Made by a program: the position numbers and the translations under genes | Source of the DNA: Reticulitermes lucifugus | Lineage: Eukaryota > Arthropoda > Insecta > Blattodea > Rhinotermitidae | Length of the DNA stretch: 30,382 nt | Assembly (NCBI GenBank): GCA_026260175.1 | Contig: JAKCWW010000694.1 | Coordinates: 39,036 to 69,417 of the forward strand | Direction of reading: 5' to 3' | In this document: positions 20,752 through 30,382 of the stretch, one piece after another | How positions within the stretch are numbered: position 1 is the first letter of the stretch | How the letters are laid out: every line of letters starts with the position of its first letter | The notes under the pieces: generated by a model | Database searches by the model: none | The model's input: the letters and a program-made list of their open reading frames with translations, nothing else | Told to the model about the DNA's origin: nothing

Positions 20752-20925
20752 TCAAGGACGGCGAGCTGGACAGGACATGCAGCACTCATGGGGAGGGCTG
20801 AGAAATGCATACGACATTCTTATCTGAAGGGAAGTGACCCATTGAAAGGGCTAGACGTAGGTGGAAGGATGACATAAAATGGATCTTACAATGTCCAAAT
20901 TTTATGCGAGACTTTTGACCGAAGT
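20752..20925 (+). pseudogene. LINE 3' tail (copy 5)
   Basis: The plus strand reads RTASWTGHAALMGRAEKCIR, equivalent to RRLRWAGHVARMGE, and after a frameshift RRRWKDDIKWILQ, equivalent to RRRWEDNIKMDLR. It lies about 240 bp after the other LINE family fragment on the same strand. Confidence 0.65.
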
Positions 20926-21670
20926 AACAGTTTACATACGCTACCTGTGTTCAAGAATCTCTTTCATCAAACTGCCCCATTTTATTTCCAGCTTCTTTTT
21001 CCCTTGCCTGTGAAAGACCTCCAGGACTAAATGAATGTAAGGAATTTATAACACTTTGCAACTCTCGGTTATAGAGCAAAGAAAAACGTTCCATAAATTC
21101 AGTTACCTAGGATGTTTAAGTCTTTTCAGAATAACTTCTGAGACTACTTGATCCTGACACGAAGTATACGTAGGTTAAGTATCCAGAAGTACGTATTTAA
21201 TGAACAGACTTCAAGAAAAACACACTTAAGTTAATACTGTACAATACTTCCCCGAATGACTTACTGTTATATTAATTTTATGGATTTCCGTAATAAAAAG
21301 GATCATAAGCTCTAACACTGTTTCCAATATGCGTCACTAGTGTTAATGCTCCTTTCCTGCAATAATCCTCACTTGATGCTTCATGATCACTGGTTATAAC
21401 GTTATCATTAATCCAAAAACAAACTAAGTTTAAGAAGTATCATGCTCAGTATAAGACCTTGACAACTAAACTGAAAATATAAGTTACAATAGTGTGGGAG
21501 TTAAATTGATTTATAGTCCACTCGACCAAACTGATTTATACGCAGATGTGAACACACGAAACGCCCGCTTCTGTAGGGTCAGCACGCACAGTATTCTTTG
21601 GTACTGAAGTGAGATGGGATCGAGTCCTGTGGTACTGCTTCCGTAAATAGATATCTTGTAGATGAGAATA
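20926..21670. other. Intergenic DNA, nothing recognised
   Basis: No coding or repeat signature was recognised. Confidence 0.4.
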
Positions 21671-21773
21671 GAGCATTGGTGGAATTGTAACTGTCATGGG
21701 AAAAACCAAAGTTCTCTGACTAAAACCTGTCCATGTGCAACTTTTGTCCAACATAAATACCACATGGACTTGC
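21671..21773 (-). repeat. SINE B copy 2, 3' body only
   Basis: It shares with the copy at 24748-25008 the order GCATTGG, GTGGAAT, CTGTCA, GAAAAACC, ACCTGTCC, CACATGGACT. The tRNA-like head with its B box is degraded. The spurious minus-strand frame at 21536-21763 is its translation. Confidence 0.55.
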
Positions 21774-22540
21774 CAGCGATTGCTCTTGGAGCTGCGCAGT
21801 GATGACTACTGACAGAGGTAATTTATGTTTGATACTGATATCTTACCGTATTTTAATACAGTATAAAGAATGGTACACAACTCTGACATTTTATAAAAGC
21901 GTGCTTTCAGCTTGCCGCTGCTAATCTGGTTCTCGCGTTTTCGAGAAAGAACCTTTGCGCTATCAGATAAAATCCTCTTACGGCAGTTTTCACTGTACTG
22001 GCCAACATTTCGTGCATTATATTCGCTTATAGGTTGCGTTATAAACCGATATGCTTGTGTTAATAAGTACAGATTTTACCGAATTATACCAAGTATTATA
22101 AGCATTCGCCTTTAGAAAGATGTATTTTAGGAATCTGAACAGTAACATTTGTAAAAGCACATGTCCTATTTATGATGCGACACAACACAAAATTAACAAA
22201 CAGTTAACAATAATATCACTCAATACTACTCTAAATCATTGCGCGCCGTGGTATTATTTAGAAATATGGTGTTGAGGATTATATTTGTACCTAATATGGA
22301 AGACGTAATAGCATATTAAAGGAAACTGTGTAATCGACACTCATATTGTGTTCTTTTCGCAACATATTTTTAGGGTCTTAAAACTGGAGAGTATGAAATG
22401 GGCGCAGATGTAACTCGCGTCGGAGAAATGAGAAATATGTAAGATAATTCATTCAGAAAACTGGAGGTGTGAGAAAATTTACTGTAGATGAGAGGGTAAT
22501 ATAAAATTTAAGATTTCAGGCTTCTATCGCGTTGTAGATG
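21774..22540. other. Intergenic DNA, nothing recognised
   Basis: No supported feature. A 67-codon plus frame at 21912-22115 has no recognisable domain. Confidence 0.4.
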
Positions 22541-22738
22541 AGATCTGCGCTCTTCTGGGATATTAGACAGCGTAGAATGGTAATTCTGTACCGACGTTTC
22601 GGGACATCGTATTGGCCCCATCCTTAAGGGTCAAGCAGTCCAAGGACTTCTTGACACTTGAAGATGGGACCGATAGGTTGTACCTAAACGTCGGTACACA
22701 ACTCTAGGCTGCGTAATGTCCCAGAAGAACGCAGATCT
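22541..22738. mobile_element. Fold-back element, ~198 bp long hairpin
   Basis: The left arm (22541-22641) and right arm (22644-22738) are inverted copies of each other. The outermost AGATCTGCG is matched by CGCAGATCT, GTACCGACGTTT (22588-22599) by AAACGTCGGTAC (22686-22697), and the centre is AGTCC-AA-GGACT. Arms differ by scattered substitutions and small indels. No transposase is present. This is a MITE-like fold-back or a palindromic repeat; no clear target-site duplication was identified. Confidence 0.75.
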
Positions 22739-22758
22739 TAAATATAGAGTATATGAAG

Positions 22759-22976
22759 TGGCCGCGCGGTCTAAGACTCTTTTGCTGGGATTGCTGGTTC
22801 GAATCCCGTCGGGGGCATGGATATCTCTTGTGAGTGTTGTGTCTTGTCAGGTAGAAGTCTCTGCGACGGGCTGATCATTCGTCCAGAGAAGTCCTACCGA
22901 GTGTGGTGTGTCTGAGTATGATCGTCAAGCCTCGATGAGGAGGAGGCCCTGACCCACTAGGGGCTGTTGTGCTACT
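22759..22976 (+). repeat. SINE A copy 2, tRNA-derived, intact head
   Basis: A-box-like TGGCCGCGCGG at 22760 and a perfect B box GGTTCGAATCCC at 22796-22807, followed by the same body as at 18803-19026 (GTGTTGTGTCTTGTCAGG, CTCTGCGACGGG, CGTCCAGAGAAG, GTGTGGTGTGTCTGAGT) and CCCACTAGGGGCTG at the end. Pol III-type internal promoter boxes look usable. It lies 20 bp after the fold-back element and directly before a LINE tail. Confidence 0.82.
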
Positions 22977-22979
22977 GGA

Positions 22980-23165
22980 AAAATATAGAGTGTCTGAGGA
23001 CGCGCAGTGGATTTATCTGGCTTAGGATGCGTTTTAACGGCCAGCTCTTGTGATCACGTGAATGAAATTTCGTGTCCTATAAGGGATAGGCGTTTTTTGA
23101 CCCGCCGAGCGACTCTCTCCTTTTCAAGAGGAATCTGCTCCATGGAGGCAGTAAAATGATAACGC
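22980..23165 (+). pseudogene. LINE 3' tail (copy 6)
   Basis: One frame reads QWIYLA, stop, DAF, stop, RPALVIT, stop, MKFRVL, which lines up with DWIYLAQDRDRWRALVNAVMNLRVP. Further on, TCTCTCCTTTTCAAGAGGAATCTGCTCCATGGAGG lies in the place of the SFSRRTLLHGVS part. It is heavily mutated. Confidence 0.6.
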
Positions 23166-24747
23166 TGTGATCACTGAGTAAGAATCTCAAGCGGTAACGT
23201 TACGGGCTTGCATTCTAGAAGTATGCAGTGTGAACTGGGCTGGAACACAGACTGCCCTGACCGGTACTTTGTTGCTTTCCTCAGACCCTGCAGTAGTATC
23301 TCAAATCACATCATGACCGTTTCTTTTCACATTATTTGCAATTAATTTTTCACAAATCATAATACCATTCGACAAAACGCCTGGTGTTATGCAACCCAAC
23401 TGTCAGGCAGCGTGATGTATTTGAGCACTTGTGCCAGTCATTGATGCATCTTTGTATACTCTATAGTGAGGTCGTTGGGCGGCATTTTTAACAGTTTTAA
23501 TTGCCGATGTGCTTGTCGTGGTTCGAAATTACGTGAGTTTACAAGAAGGCATAGCAGCTTTTTTCATTTTCACCCCTGCATCTCACCCACTTCTGTCTTC
23601 ACAGAACATGGTGGCAGTGCCAGAACACGCCAAGTGTCAGCACGCGTATCTCCGGTATGATATGAATGTGGACATGCCAACATCAAATTCCGTGCTTACC
23701 TATGTGTAGGGAACAGGCACTAGAATTTCGTCGGTAGAGTTCCTGGGTGCTGTGTACAAGCTGAGATAGGAAACACGTCGTTGAATAAACAACAAATAAA
23801 TAGGCCTTACATTGATTTAATTTTCTGCGTACTTTCTTATCCTCTTGTAAAGGTATTAGCTATATTCTGGGACCTTTCTGGGGATTTTTGTTCTTGGACT
23901 GCCATTATATGGCGCTGTCTGTTACGTGCAGCACTGTGACAAGCTACACCCTAACATAATTTAATCTATTTGTAACTTCTTTGTGGGTGCATTTTCAATA
24001 ATATATCACGGAATTACGTTACTGATGCTGACAAGTAATCGTACGGTTGATAGACGTAATTTGTATTTCTATAAAATCACTCTGCCTTTTATTCAATTAT
24101 GTTCAGCTGTCCACAGGGTCCTTGATGCCGACATTTTTTTGGACATAACCCCTTCTTGCATCATTCCCTTGCATGGCCGATGCTCGTTTCCGATATAATA
24201 TTATCAGTAGCTATCGGTACTGGTTTTTTATTTGTTACGGATACACATATCGATTTGCTCTCTCGCGGTCCTTTGAACCTTTCTACGCACGGGCAAACAT
24301 TTCCTTGTCTCATACAGTTATCGCCAAACTGGACTGTCATTCTTCCACACATTTCACTACTTTTCTCTTAGGCTGTCTGACTGCGGAAATCGGATCAGTG
24401 ATTCTTCCTTTTAAGATTTAACGTTTTCAGACGGTAAAGGTTTAGACTATGGCTGTCGACTGCATTACGAATGCTTGTTTGCTACGTTTTTACCAACATC
24501 CTTTGAACCTGCTGCCTCAGTTTTCAGGATATAATGAAGATGGAACCTGCAGGCTCGTCCGTAATGTCTGCAAACATCTATCAGACTGCGCGTTTTCATA
24601 ACCCAGAAAATTACAACACAGATCCTTATACTTCGGTGGATTCTTTTAATGAAGTAGCCCTGTTACTGTGACAGAATGTTATTTGTTACTACTCACAATA
24701 CAATGAAAACAGCATTTTTCTGTGTTAATAACATTACAATTTTTTGT
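23166..24747. other. Intergenic DNA, nothing supported
   Basis: About 1.6 kb. Frames at 23466-23709 and 23983-24421 overlap each other in several phases and match no family I know. No splice-bounded exon was seen. Confidence 0.42.
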
Positions 24748-25008
24748 GGTGGAGGGCCCCGCAGCACATGCTACGGACGCAGCGCAGCCTTAAGGCTTAT
24801 TGTGCAACCCTGTGATGAAGAGGATGATTAGTTTTTTCGTTTTTCCAAGCATTGGGGCAAAGGTGGAATGAAATTGACAGAGGAAAACCGAAGTATTCGG
24901 GGAAAAACCTGTCCCAGTGCCAATTTGTCCACCACAAACCCCACATGGACTGACCCGGGATCGAACCCGGGCCTCCGCGGCGAGAGGCCGGCGACTAACC
25001 GCCTGAGA
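24748..25008 (-). repeat. SINE B copy 3, tRNA-derived, best preserved
   Basis: The minus strand begins CTCAGGCGGTTAGTCGCCGG and has a perfect B box GGGTTCGATCCCGGG around 24957-24968. Then come CAGTCCATGTGGGGTTTGTG, CTGGGACAGGTTTTTCCCC and TCCTCTGTCAATTTC, with a body running to the GGGCCCTCCACC end. The tRNA-like head is GC-rich and more complete than the copies at 9330-9480 and 21671-21773. Confidence 0.8.
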
Positions 25009-26044
25009 ATATAGCCTTTGCAGTGAACTAGAATTACATTTACCTTTTCACTTCGGCTAGTTACACTTTGTAGTTCTATTTTATAATGGGTAATCCAAAA
25101 TAATGCTACTGCACTTCGTACCGCGAGGATCCTGGTGTGTAACTGTTCACTCCCGTCCGCCGGTATCTATAAAGAATGCTGCCTATGTCCGCGGTACAGT
25201 AGTTAGCACACGTTATTCCTATTCTGGAGGTTCTGTCTTCAACTCTTGACCCTGTTTTCACCTATCCTGGCTGATATCGTCGTCATTCTCCCCAATTCAT
25301 ATTAGAAAAATGTCGGAACGGTACCTCAAATTGGGTCACGCCCCTTTCTTTCACGCCCTTCACAACTCATTATTGCCTAATTAACCCATCATTCGACATT
25401 ATACAGTCCTGTTTTCTGTAAGTGACATGAAATAGACCATTAAATAATTGTAGAGAATGAAGCAAGTGCCTTGTGTGCGCGGTCAGGTATGTTTCCGTTT
25501 GACAAAATGCAGGTTTCCTGGACACCCAGCGTGGGCTTACTTTCCAGGATTTTAGCCGGGAGCAGACCACGCGCTGCTAGTACCAGCGTTTACTGCAGTA
25601 GCGACGTCACGTATGGTAATGCAGCGATTAGCACTCATTAGTCTTTCACCCAGCTCATTGTTTGGTTCGGTAGCAGCAGTTGGCTGCACTCATTAAAATC
25701 CACCGCCAATTTGTACACAGACCTGCGTGACAGGCGTAATTCTCCTGTTTTTGCGTCAGTCTTTTGTAAATATTGGCTTGTTTTGTTTATTCTTTTAGTA
25801 AATACTTCATGCACCATTATTCAGCATAGAAGGAATGTTGCCGAAGGCTCCCTCGACGGTACTGTCTAGTGTAGTGCCTTCACTACCAGAGATTATTTTC
25901 TTGCTATTTTTATGAGTACTTCGGCACTAATTTCAGTTCCCAAATTATTGTTTGATTTTAGTCATTCTGTGCCACAAAATGGCCCACAAGGTGTGACGAT
26001 TAGTACTGCATGATATTTTACATACAGGAATTAATCAGGTGCTT
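25009..26044. other. Intergenic DNA, nothing recognised
   Basis: About 1 kb with no supported gene or repeat; the minus frame at 25370-25570 (66 codons) has no domain. Confidence 0.42.
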
Positions 26045-26225
26045 GGGCTAACTCCTCTGGTCCTGAGTCAATCTTGAGAAACTGCTAGTCGCAGTCGCTC
26101 ATCTAATCAAGAATTTCCTGGCCTATGCGGAAACCGAGGGTTCATTTTTTTTCTCACCACAGCACTCTACTGGGGCCTGTTCTGAACCAATTTTAATCCC
26201 GTACGTCCATTTGTATCCTTAAATT
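26045..26225 (-). pseudogene. LINE 3' tail (copy 7)
   Basis: The minus strand reads RIQMDVRD, stop, NWFRTGPSRVLW, then a divergent 3' part, equivalent to NIKMDVREV-WI-LAQDR-WR. On the plus strand the antisense string LEKLLVAVAHLIKNF is the counterpart of the FLEKLTVSKLVKNFP frame near 8700. It is strongly decayed. Confidence 0.55.
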
Positions 26226-26639
26226 CATACTTGCATTCACTACTAGGTCTTCCAAATGTATCGTCTCTTCTCTTCAGATTTGCCGAGTACAATATCTGTT
26301 TTGTCTCATACATACTACGCAGTCCGCTCACCTTCTCCTACTTTATCTGATCATTCTTTTCGTGAAGTGTACAAATTACGAAGGTCCTCATTATGTACTT
26401 TCTCCATTCTCCTCTTATCTTCTCTTACATTCGTATATCCTCCTGTGTGCCCCGTGCTCAATTTGTTGCCTGCTTTCTAACATATACGGGCATTCAAAAG
26501 TCGTACGGACAGAAGAGAGTGATGACAGTTTCTTCGCTCTGAGAAGCTTAAGTTAATTTTTGTTCGTATGTGGCTGCATTAAGTGGAAAATTTACTTTTT
26601 TGTGTATCTAAAATTTCAGGCGACCATGTTTAAATTTAT
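26226..26639. other. Intergenic DNA, nothing recognised
   Basis: Pyrimidine-rich near 26250-26470, giving overlapping plus-strand frames at 26256-26556 with no domain. Confidence 0.4.
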
Positions 26640-26875
26640 TCAGTCTGTGGGTATTTAAACTGTACGGTGCTTGGCGTAAAACTGCTTCTGGTTGAAGCAT
26701 GGGGTTTATCTCAACGTATGAAAATTCAGAGCCAGCCTCATAACGAACACACGTCGTCTCCATTACAAAGAGGATTCTGTTAATGTTGCTGAGGGAACTG
26801 ATCCCTCTTTACTGTCAGCTTTATACGAAACACATAAATACACACCGTGTGGGTAAAACGCTGAGCCTTCAATCG
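26640..26875 (-). repeat. Unnamed interspersed repeat
   Basis: The minus strand reads IYVFRIKLTVKRDQFPQQH, stop, then NPLCNGDDVCSL, stop. This resembles a recurring insect repeat reading (IYVFRMVLTINSDQFPKQH, GLCNGDVMCFL) remembered from repeat-derived hypothetical proteins. Its class is unknown to me and boundaries are approximate. Confidence 0.45.
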
Positions 26876-27539
26876 TTGAAGAAGGTAGTGTGTACAGGTA
26901 CCACTGTGCTTTAAATATTTAAGTCCAACCGTACCACCAAGTGGTACATCCCCTTGAGACATACGAGGTTGTGGAGACCTAGTCATGATGGTATAATTAT
27001 TATTTGTAGCATGTAGGAAGTACCACTATCAGATTGTAAGTTAGATAATATTTGAATGTAGCTATCAAGTGAGTTATTTGGTATGATGAGAGTCTCTTGT
27101 TGCTAGTTTGTTTAATACGACGTTAAAACAATTTGATGCAACAATTTTTGTGAGTTATAACTTCAGTTTGAATCAGATTTTGTCGACAAAAGCCGATTAG
27201 ATATCAAGCACTGCTTCTGTAATAGATGTGTTGCCCGGATCTGCTATGGTATAGCGATATGAAACTCATAATACTATTGGTACAAAATGGGTAAAATCTG
27301 TGATAAATATATAGTGATTAAAATACGTTGGGCATTAAGTTACTTGCAATCATATTCCAATTACATCATCTACAACCACGCTAGCCGTTAAAAACACTTT
27401 ATGTGTCAATATCACTCCCTTGTGGCATTGATTTTTAACTGTTAAACACAAGGAGGTTACAGAGGAGATTAGGCATCATCAAAGTATGCCAAATCTTAGT
27501 TATAGTAACTCTGTCAAGTTGAGGCAAAACAGGCGGCTC
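26876..27539. other. Intergenic DNA, nothing recognised
   Basis: No supported feature. Confidence 0.4.
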
Positions 27540-27886
27540 CTAGTTCTTATCCTGATTGAAGTTAACCCAGTTCACTTCCTCCCACCGAATTTTTCTACGA
27601 TCCAAACTAATATTATCCTCCACTTTATGCCTAGGCCTTCCAGAAAGTCTCTTATCTTCAGAATCTCGAACTAAAGTTTCGAACGCATTTCTCATCTCTG
27701 CATGCGGAACACGTACCCTCTAACTCATCCTCCACTTGATCGAAACAGTAGTATCTGGTGAAGAGTAGAAATTATAACGCTTCTAATTAGAATGCAGGTT
27801 TCTCCATCCTCCCGTTACCTCCCTTCCATCAGGTCTAAATACACGCTCGAACACATTGATCTCAAACACTACCAATCTGTGTTCTT
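27540..27886 (-). pseudogene. LINE ORF2 C-terminal remnant (copy 8)
   Basis: On the minus strand about 115 codons stay in one frame with two internal stops: VFEINVFERVFRPDGREVTG, WRNLHSN, stop, FYSSPDTT, KWRMS, stop, then RLSGRPRHKVEDNISLDRRK, WEEVNWVNFNQDKN and a stop at 27540-27542. It matches the LINE tail from FENRVLR...IFGPKRDEVTGEW to DWINLAQDRD. Lack of frameshifts suggests it is younger than copies 1 and 5. Confidence 0.75.
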
Positions 27887-28229
27887 ACCTTTGAGTGACG
27901 AAGTTTCACGCACATATTGTCCGCTGCGGTAACATGTGGGATATAAACTCCGTCCTAAGTTAACGAAAACCTCGCCTTCACGTTGTGCATAAACGAGGTT
28001 CTGGCAATTATATCATTGCGGTTTTAGTTGTGGGCACGCACTGTGTCAAAATTAAGATTAAGTTTAATTTCATTTTCATTTCTGTGATTTGTTGAACGTC
28101 TCAGCAACGACCAAGGCTCGAATGTTCGTTAAAGAACATTCTCCCTGTAACCTTGGAAGTTTTTCGTCTGTGGAGAACGAACCAAGTCCTGGTTCATCGT
28201 ATTCCGGAGAGTGACCTCGGGCCTTGGTC
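27887..28229. other. Intergenic DNA with a small palindrome
   Basis: Contains GAATGTTC-GTTAAA-GAACATTC at 28120-28141; otherwise nothing recognised. Confidence 0.4.
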
Positions 28230-28490
28230 TTATTCTATATTCATACTACGGACGGAATATCAGGAGTTTGAATCCCGACAGGAGCAGGGATTTTTATATT
28301 TAGTACCATTTTCAGACCAGCTTTTTGGTTCGCTGAATTCCTGTCTAATGAATAAAGGGGGTTTTTACACTTGGAGAAAATTTTCCGGAGTTTTAAGTTG
28401 ATCACTCACATCTGTCAGCTGGCGAGGGGTACAATGGATGGAGTATTATTTCAGGGTTGGTCGTAAGGCATCTTCGCCTGATGCCGGAGC
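28230..28490 (+). repeat. tRNA-like SINE copy, decayed
   Basis: A B-box-like GTTTGAATCCC at 28266-28276 is followed by CGACAGGAGCAGGGATTTTT and a body of about 200 bp ending near GCCTGATGCCGGAGC. The A box is not clear. The 82-codon plus frame at 28153-28401 is its translation. Confidence 0.5.
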
Positions 28491-28654
28491 ATAGAGACAT
28501 TTTTATCGTTACCTGTTTTCCTGTCGTTGGATTTAAGTTTAAGTCACATTTAAGAAGATTAACGGGCTAAGATTCGGACTAAATGCACGAAAGGAAATAG
28601 CCGAAAGGAGGAAATAACGTCTGGATAGTGATGTTCTGGGTTATGACACCAATT

Positions 28655-28715
28655 AACTTCCAAAGTTTTCGATAAAGAGTTTGTCTCCATCTTCAGGGTG
28701 GGAATGGTGCTTATA
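28655..28715. repeat. Left-arm-like fragment of the fold-back family
   Basis: AAAGTTTTCGATAAAGAG ... GTCTCCATCTTCAGGGTGG resembles the left arm of 22541-22738 (GACGTTTCGGGACATCG ... GCCCCATCCTTAAGGGTCA). The similarity is partial. Confidence 0.3.
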
Positions 28716-28719
28716 CCCT

Positions 28720-28862
28720 TTACACGGAATCAACAGCTTCCTTCGAAACATTGGTAACCATTTACATGAGTACAGATTGCCATAAACCAGAAGCCCAAAA
28801 TCAAACTTTCGTCGCCGTATAAACCTCAGCAAATATATGGAATCACATGTTTATGCTGATCG
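28720..28862 (+). repeat. Unnamed interspersed repeat
   Basis: The plus strand reads ASFETLVTIYMSTDCHKPEA and on to SANIWNHM, recalling a common insect repeat reading (SSETSVNIYQTTRRHIPED ... RRENLKSH). Its class is unknown to me. The following frame (28837-29094) is not otherwise supported. Confidence 0.42.
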
Positions 28863-30301
28863 CCGCTTGTTACATAAAGAGGACTACGTACTGCCACAAT
28901 GCTGCAGAGATGCAGTAGGTCAATACAGGATGTTGAATGTGCAGACAAAAGGTCAGAGAGGCAGATGGACGGGCGAGCATTCGAAATCAGACAGCCGGAC
29001 TGATGAATTAATGTCTGCGATCACTTGCATTGCAGTTGCATGCGGAAATGGTTTGAATATTCATACTGAATTTAGTGTTTATGCCGTACGTTAATGTAAT
29101 ATATGGCACTTACAACCAGCTGCATCGTCACATGAATGGATTACACCCCACGCGTGGGCAGGGCGAGAAACGTCTTTGTATGTGCATGAAGTAAATGGGA
29201 AAATCAAGCTCGTTTGTGCTCTGAATGTGTCATAAGGTGTATGATAATTAGCATATTCACTAAGTTGTTTTTATATCAGATATATCCTATAAGGTGTTAT
29301 GACAAGACTTTTAAATCTCCATCCACTGATAGGAACGTAACATACTTAAGAATTACCCGTCATGAAGAATTCTGTCTTCTGAGACGTGATGCCATATTGT
29401 CCAGTAGAAATTCACCGACATTTCGGAGTAAACGCATTATTTTTAAGGAGAAGATAAAAGCCGCACAGAGCACAAGGAAAATATACGGTACTATACGATG
29501 TCACTTCCCTGAAAACAGTATATTCTTCATAATCACCGCCGCGATCAGCTCAAAAAAGATGTATTTCTGTCAGTTACGTAAGGTAGTTTGACACGAGGGT
29601 CAGCAGTAGATATGCCTGTTCATAGCTGCACTTGAACACATTTACAAAGGTCGGTGTAAAGGAGGAAACACGCTATGAAGTTGGCAGTTAAATCGTTATC
29701 ACATCTTACAGATGCTTCAGTGTTAACAAAGGATTCTTGAAAACGTACGTGAGGGCAAGTGTATGAACAGTGGGGGCTGCGTTGTGTCTGAAGGGCGACA
29801 AATCCCATGTAAAGAGACTGAATCGCTCAGAGACTGTGGTTGAACAGCCCAGCTGCTCCTCAGTCCGTGCTGGTAGACTCCACAAAATTCACAGCTTACC
29901 ACTTGGTAACGGGACACACGTAACCAAGAACTTCATGCGCTGCTTCCAGCAAACATTCAATTTGCGGGGACACTATTAGGAAATCACAGGTTAATCTTTG
30001 TACAAGAGAGTGAGCTATTTATATATATACAATTCATAACTGTACCGTATTTTCTGGAAGCCGTCACGCATAATTTCAAAGAATTTCAAAGCTTTTGTTT
30101 TTGTAACCAGAAAGCTTCATATACAGTTCGTAGGCATGTTATGGACGATCTTTCTACGAAATTTCACCCACTTTCTATGATTCATTAGTTACAGTTATCA
30201 AACGGACAGCAAAATAGTTTTCGCTTGACTGCCTTGTTTTTATTTTTTTTTATTTTTTTTATAGTCGTCCTCTTCTACCTACTCCGGTTTCCCCTTTTCA
30301 G
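28863..30301. other. Intergenic DNA, nothing supported
   Basis: About 1.4 kb. The 125-codon plus frame at 29214-29591 and the 69-codon frame at 29770-29979 have no domain or splice support. A T-rich tract (TATTTTTTTTTATTTTTTTT) sits at 30239-30260. Confidence 0.42.
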
Positions 30302-30382
30302 TGTCGAGGTTGTAATTCCTTTTGATCACACTGAAAGACACACCACAGTCGGTAGGACTCCACTGGACGAGGGATCGGCTCG
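30302..30382 (-). repeat. SINE A copy 3, cut by window end
   Basis: The minus-strand body (CCCTCGTCCAGTGGAGTCC, TACCGACTGTGGTGTGTC, GTGTGATC) matches the two other SINE A copies. The head with its A and B boxes lies beyond the window. The T-rich tract at 30239-30260 is close to its 3' side. Confidence 0.7.

Noticed and set aside
22759-22830. Functional tRNA gene
   Set aside because: A and B boxes are present, but the head does not close into an acceptor stem and is followed by a body shared with two other copies, so it is a SINE head. The same holds for 24957-25008 and 15300-15342.
29214-29591. 125-codon plus frame as a gene
   Set aside because: Uneven composition, no recognised motif, and no plausible start context or neighbouring exons.

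Overview
The window is nuclear DNA from an animal, most likely an insect. It has one eight-exon gene with GT-AG introns, long AT-rich gene-poor flanks, and many decayed retroelements. Several of these repeats (a LINE tail reading as WAGHVARM ... GRPRRRWEDNI ... WINLAQDRDRWR, and a SINE whose head reads WRSWLRHCATSRKVAG) are ones I remember from cockroach and termite assemblies. Blattodea is therefore my best guess, but that rests on memory and not on a search.

Layout. Positions 1-3058 are intergenic and hold a piggyBac-type MITE with intact TTAA duplications (825-1121), a SINE-tail-like repeat (1756-1922) and a LINE 3' fragment (2322-2715). Positions 3147-9077, minus strand, hold the only gene I can support: an intact orthologue of PTCD2, a mitochondrial pentatricopeptide-repeat RNA-processing protein. 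It has 8 coding exons, joins in frame with no internal stop, and gives 393 residues. A poly(A) signal lies at 3059-3064. Its introns are 419-1056 bp and hold one SINE-like element (intron 3) and one LINE tail (intron 1).

Positions 9078-30382 contain no gene that I can support. They hold seven LINE 3' tails (six of one family, a ninth-fragment outlier of another at 20290-20515), three or more tRNA-derived SINE families, a 198 bp fold-back element (22541-22738), a composite microsatellite (14559-14880), a ~46 bp minisatellite (15350-15613) and a 79 bp assembly gap (15133-15211) inside a SINE. Open reading frames of 60-208 codons in this part are chance frames or antisense readings of repeats.

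Function. There is no multi-gene system here. PTCD2 is a housekeeping mitochondrial gene (in mammals it affects processing of cytochrome b transcripts and complex III). The remaining content records past LINE/SINE/DNA-transposon activity. I found no CRISPR array, bacterial operon, rRNA or functional tRNA, and no convincing novel system.
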